From positions 579,067 to 643,066 of the forward strand of contig NZ_JAVRIA010000002.1 in the NCBI RefSeq assembly GCF_031846265.1: a stretch of 64,000 nucleotides of DNA, written 5' to 3'. Shown here in pieces: positions 60,789 to 64,000 of the stretch. Position numbers and translations under genes: made by a program. Each line of letters begins with the position of its first letter. Positions within the stretch are counted from its first letter, which is position 1. The stretch is from Microcosmobacter mediterraneus (GTDB lineage Bacteria > Bacteroidota > Bacteroidia > Flavobacteriales > Flavobacteriaceae). Under the pieces are notes generated by a model that saw nothing but the letters and a program-made list of their open reading frames with translations, was not told the origin of the DNA and ran no database searches.

Positions 60789-61537
60789 TTAAATTCTTTA
60801 GACATATAAGACAACAATTAGTTATGGAAAACAAAACAGGTCGTTACTTTAAATACGCCATAGGCGAGATTATCCTTGTGGTTATTGGAATCTTGATTGC
60901 GTTAAGTATTAATAACTGGAATACTAACAGATTGGTAAAGGCCAATGAAGTAAATAGTTTAAAACAATTGAATATAGATTTAAAAGAAAATTATAAAGAG
61001 CTTACAGATATATATAACTATATAGACAACAGTAATAATTGTGGAAAAAAATTACTCAATCATTTAGAGCATAATACTACTATTACAGATTCTCTGAGAT
61101 ATTGGGTTGAAAGGTTTAGCGGTGGTAATATTTTTAATAATGCTAATACCACCTACAAAAATCTCGAAAATAGCTCGCAAAATATTATCTCCAACGACTC
61201 ATTACGATTGCGCATTACACTTATGTACGAGTATGATTTTGCAAATGTCCACAAAAGAGAGCAAATGGTTTATCAAGAGTATTTTCCAATTTATAAGAAA
61301 GAGTTACTTGAGAATTTTAAAACAGGACCAATTGTAGATCAATGGTTAGAGCACCAAACATTAGAAATTAATACGCCAAAAGATATTGAAGATTTAAGAG
61401 AAAACGATACGTTTAAAAACGCATTTGTTCAATTATATAACTTTAGATTATTACGATTAAACTGGTTAAATGAAACTATTCCAACGTTAGAGAAGCTCAT
61501 TACTGATATTGATAAAGAAATAAAATCTAAAGATTAA
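60785..61537 (+). CDS. DUF6090 family membrane protein, array copy 4
   Basis: A 250-residue paralogue starting MIKFFRHIRQQLV, with the conserved FKYAIGEIILVVIGILIALSI membrane segment and NNWN just after. The outer domain again contains YKNLENSSQNIISNDSLRLRITLMYEYDF, matching copies 1 and 2. It is the end of the array; the stop overlaps the convergent hflX stop by 4 bp and no hairpin terminator is seen, so read-through into antisense hflX RNA is possible. Confidence 0.78.
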   Translation: MIKFFRHIRQQLVMENKTGRYFKYAIGEIILVVIGILIALSINNWNTNRLVKANEVNSLKQLNIDLKENYKELTDIYNYIDNSNNCGKKLLNHLEHNTTITDSLRYWVERFSGGNIFNNANTTYKNLENSSQNIISNDSLRLRITLMYEYDFANVHKREQMVYQEYFPIYKKELLENFKTGPIVDQWLEHQTLEINTPKDIEDLRENDTFKNAFVQLYNFRLLRLNWLNETIPTLEKLITDIDKEIKSKD

Positions 61538-62742
61538 ATCTCCTCAACATCAGGATATAAAAACTCGTTATAAGGAAAACGCTGCACATGTATTTTACGC
61601 ACTTCTTTATAGACACGTTTTCTAAAACGGTCTAAGTTTTCCTTATTTAATGCAGAGATAAATAAAGCTTTATCACCAACCTTATGCATCCAGGTACGTT
61701 GCCATTCTTCTATGGAGAAATGGGCTGAGGTACGTTCTTCAATCAAATCGGTATCGTCAAAAGGTTCTGGTTTATAAGCGTCAATCTTATTAAATACCAT
61801 AATCGTAGGCTTACCCAAACTTTCTATATCTGTAAGTATATTGTTAACAGACTCTATATGTTCTTCAAAATTAGAGTGAGAAATATCTACAACGTGCAAT
61901 AATAAATCTGCCTCACGTACTTCATCTAATGTACTTTTAAAGGATTCCACCAATTGCGTTGGTAGTTTTCGTATAAACCCAACAGTGTCACTCATTAAAA
62001 AAGGCAAGTTGCCAATAACCACTTTACGAACTGTTGTATCTAAGGTTGCAAAGAGTTTGTTTTCGGCAAAAACTTCACTTTTACTGATAACATTCATTAG
62101 TGTAGATTTACCAACATTGGTATAACCCACTAATGCTACTCTAACCAATTTACCGCGATTGCCACGTTGTACTGCCATTTGCTTATCAATGGCCTTAATT
62201 TTCTTTTTTAATAAAGAAATTTTATCACGTACAATACGTCTATCGGTTTCAATTTCGGTTTCACCAGGACCACGCATTCCAATACCACCTTTTTGCCGTT
62301 CCAGGTGTGTCCACATGCCTTTTAATCGAGGTAATAAATATTCACATTGTGCTAATTCAACTTGAGTCCTAGCATAACTGGTTTGTGCACGTTGGGCAAA
62401 AATATCGAGGATAAGGTTGGTTCTGTCTAAAACTTTACAGTTTAAAATTTTACTAATATTTCGTTCTTGTGCAGGAGAGAGTTCATCATCAAAAATAACA
62501 GTGCCTACCTCATGCACTTCAACATATTGGCGCACATCTTCCATTTTACCAGTACCTATAAAGGTCTTTGGATTTGGCATTACCATTTTCTGAGTAAAAC
62601 GTTTAAGAACCTCACCACCTGCAGTATATGTAAGAAACTCAAGCTCATCTAAATATTCTTTAGATTTTACGTCGTCTTGTTCTTTGGTAATGATACCTAC
62701 AAGTACCGTTTTTTCTAAGGATATGTCTTTCTTTTCAATCAT
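61534..62742 (-). CDS. hflX: GTPase HflX
   Basis: A 402-residue ribosome-associated GTPase that splits stalled or heat-damaged ribosomes. The N-terminal HflX domain (about 1-190) contains FDDELSPAQERNI and RTNLILDIFAQRAQT. A glycine-rich linker (GGIGMRGPGETEIETDRR) follows, then the G domain with GYTNVGKST near residues 205-213, DTVGFIRKLPT and NKID. Length is normal. The -7 element lies 17 bp before the start, giving a very short leader. Confidence 0.95.
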   Translation of the reverse strand: MIEKKDISLEKTVLVGIITKEQDDVKSKEYLDELEFLTYTAGGEVLKRFTQKMVMPNPKTFIGTGKMEDVRQYVEVHEVGTVIFDDELSPAQERNISKILNCKVLDRTNLILDIFAQRAQTSYARTQVELAQCEYLLPRLKGMWTHLERQKGGIGMRGPGETEIETDRRIVRDKISLLKKKIKAIDKQMAVQRGNRGKLVRVALVGYTNVGKSTLMNVISKSEVFAENKLFATLDTTVRKVVIGNLPFLMSDTVGFIRKLPTQLVESFKSTLDEVREADLLLHVVDISHSNFEEHIESVNNILTDIESLGKPTIMVFNKIDAYKPEPFDDTDLIEERTSAHFSIEEWQRTWMHKVGDKALFISALNKENLDRFRKRVYKEVRKIHVQRFPYNEFLYPDVEEI

Positions 62743-62758
62743 AAAGTATTCGAAAGCG

Positions 62759-62766
62759 CAAAGTTA
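62759..62766 (-). promoter_or_regulatory. -7 promoter element for hflX
   Basis: Minus-strand TAACTTTG, a full TAnnTTTG match. The predicted leader is only about 10 bases. Confidence 0.5.
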
Positions 62767-62815
62767 CACAATTGAATAGAGTTGGATTTACTATTTTCGT
62801 CATTAAATCTTATTT

Positions 62816-63769
62816 ATGAGCCAACGTTCTAATAGTGATAAAAAATACTGTATTGCTTTTTACAATTTAGAGAACCTCTTTGATACAGTAGACGATGCAT
62901 TTACTAATGACAATGACTTTTTACCAAACTCAGCAAAACGCTGGACGAATAAACGATTTGATAGAAAAGTTTACAAGCTTGGTTTAGCCATATCTAAATT
63001 AGGAAAAGATACCGTTGGTGCTCTACCTGCTATTGTTGGTTTAGCTGAAGTAGAAAATAAAGAAGTTATTAATGCACTCATTAATTCTGAATATTTAGAA
63101 CATGTTAATTATAGCATTGAGCATTATGATTCCTCGGATGAGAGAGGGATTGATGTTGGACTAATTTATAATGAAGACGTGTTTACTGTAACGTCCTCTA
63201 AAACGTATACAGTTTATCTAAAAGATGATGATGGCGAACGTGACTATACACGAGATATTTTACTAGTTTCTGGAAAAATGGAAGAGGAAGAAGTTCACTT
63301 TATAGTTAACCATTGGCCTTCTCGTAGAGATGGCGAAGTGCTTACGAATAGTAAACGTGTTACTGCAGCAAAACATGTTTCAGATATTATTGCAGAATTA
63401 AGACAAGACCATGATGATCCTCAAATTATTGTTATGGGAGATTTTAATGATAACCCAGATAACGACAGTTTAAAGCATCTTGTAAATAACGATGGTTTGT
63501 TTAACCCAATGGAAACCATTTGGTCACCTGAAAAAGGAAGTCAGAGTTATGATTTTAATTGGAATATGTTCGATCAAATATTGTGTTCTATCAATTTTTT
63601 ATCCTCTGATAATTCTAAATTACGATTTTTTGAAGCAGATGTTTATGATGAAGAATACTTAACTCAGTTCAGAGGTAAGTATAAAGGCACACCCTTTAGA
63701 ACTTATGTAGGTAAAAAATATAAAGGCGGTTATAGTGATCATTTTCCGGTTTATATGATTTTAGAATAG
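62816..63769 (+). CDS. endonuclease/exonuclease/phosphatase family protein
   Basis: A 317-residue protein of the metal-dependent EEP hydrolase superfamily. FYNLENLFDT near residues 15-24 supplies the first metal Asn/Glu, GLAEVENKEV near 74-83 the catalytic Glu, VNHWPSRRDGE near 163-172 the His, MGDFNDNPDN near 203-212 the Asp/Asn pair, and SDHFPVYMI the C-terminal Asp-His. No signal peptide is evident, so a cytoplasmic nuclease or phosphatase role is likely. The substrate is unknown. Confidence 0.88.
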   Translation: MSQRSNSDKKYCIAFYNLENLFDTVDDAFTNDNDFLPNSAKRWTNKRFDRKVYKLGLAISKLGKDTVGALPAIVGLAEVENKEVINALINSEYLEHVNYSIEHYDSSDERGIDVGLIYNEDVFTVTSSKTYTVYLKDDDGERDYTRDILLVSGKMEEEEVHFIVNHWPSRRDGEVLTNSKRVTAAKHVSDIIAELRQDHDDPQIIVMGDFNDNPDNDSLKHLVNNDGLFNPMETIWSPEKGSQSYDFNWNMFDQILCSINFLSSDNSKLRFFEADVYDEEYLTQFRGKYKGTPFRTYVGKKYKGGYSDHFPVYMILE

Positions 63770-63845
63770 CGTATTTTCTGATATATTTAAGACCTTTACT
63801 TTTGGTCGTGAAAAAAAGCCGTTAATCTATTAAATTCTTGTTAAT

Positions 63846-63869
63846 AGCCTGTTGAAAGGCTTTTTTTTT
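63846..63869 (+). terminator. intrinsic terminator after the EEP gene
   Basis: AGCCT and AGGCT pair around a 6-base loop, followed by a run of T. An alternative longer pairing with the A-rich AAAAAAAGCC at 63811-63820 is possible. Beyond it, to the end of the window, I see only AT-rich non-coding sequence. Confidence 0.7.
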
Positions 63870-64000
63870 ATATTCGATTCCCTTTGAGAAATCAAGATTC
63901 TCAAGGTTCTTAAGCCCTCTATCTTCTATTGAATAGCCTAAAGTTAATAACTAACTTATAATCATAGGATTATAACATAATATTTTTAACCTAATTAATC

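Noticed and set aside
1..64000. CRISPR arrays, prophage, transposases, rRNA and tRNA genes
   Set aside because: No regularly spaced repeats, phage structural genes, transposase motifs, ribosomal RNA or cloverleaf-like sequences were seen by eye. A tRNAscan/Infernal run would settle short RNAs.

Overview
The window is an AT-rich chromosomal segment of a member of the Bacteroidota, almost certainly a (probably marine) Flavobacteriaceae bacterium. Evidence: a complete Bat (Bacteroides aerotolerance) operon; many promoters with the Bacteroidota -7 element TAnnTTTG; TonB-dependent receptors with N-terminal CarboxypepD-type domains; a type IX secretion sorting domain; a bacterial GGGP synthase (PcrB); and Bacteroidota-restricted families (DUF2480, DUF3127, DUF3078, DUF4301, DUF6090). 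I saw no rRNA, tRNA, CRISPR array, prophage or insertion sequence. Genes are tightly packed, often with 1-8 bp stop/start overlaps.

Layout. 1-3.5 kb: end of a DUF1501 gene, a 380-bp non-coding stretch with duplicated hairpins, an AlbA_2-domain protein and two oxidoreductases. 3.7-13 kb: Bat operon (MoxR ATPase, DUF58, a BatD-like membrane protein, BatA, BatB, BatC, BatD, BatE), with an 81-bp palindromic repeat between the first two genes. 13-17.2 kb: di-heme peroxidase; small secreted acidic protein; SulP transporter with beta-carbonic anhydrase. 17.2-26.7 kb: housekeeping genes (CvpA, PheS, GpsA, LysM/BON protein, DUF2480, DUF3127, flavin reductase, orphan histidine kinase, HIT protein, GreA). 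26.8-34.3 kb: Rieske-like lipoprotein, a TonB receptor under a TPP riboswitch, and a compact six-gene operon (PPTase, PcrB, PnuC, NadR-like kinase, DUF4301, ArfB). 34.4-47.9 kb: AhcY with a structured leader, DUF1569 protein, phytase with its TonB receptor, a transaminase/omega-amidase pair, an Ig-like lipoprotein, ComF and GlyRS. 48-51.5 kb: a T9SS-exported FG-GAP protein with a di-heme cytochrome lipoprotein. 51.6-57.4 kb: Asd, MscL, Alr, Tdk, and a DoxX-RsmI-UDG operon. 57.5-63.8 kb: DUF3078 protein, a four-gene tandem array of DUF6090 membrane proteins, HflX and an endonuclease/exonuclease/phosphatase-family protein.

How the genes work together. The Bat genes encode a membrane complex of two von Willebrand factor A proteins, TPR proteins and a MoxR chaperone-like ATPase. 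SulP and carbonic anhydrase form a bicarbonate uptake and interconversion pair. The TPP riboswitch marks its receptor as a thiamine-compound importer and raises the possibility that the nearby PnuC/kinase pair is also for thiamine. The transaminase and omega-amidase fit the glutamine transaminase-omega-amidase salvage pathway. The least explained content is the DUF6090 array: four overlapping paralogues with a near-constant membrane anchor and strongly diverged outer domains. All functional statements rest on reading motifs by eye; no database search was run.
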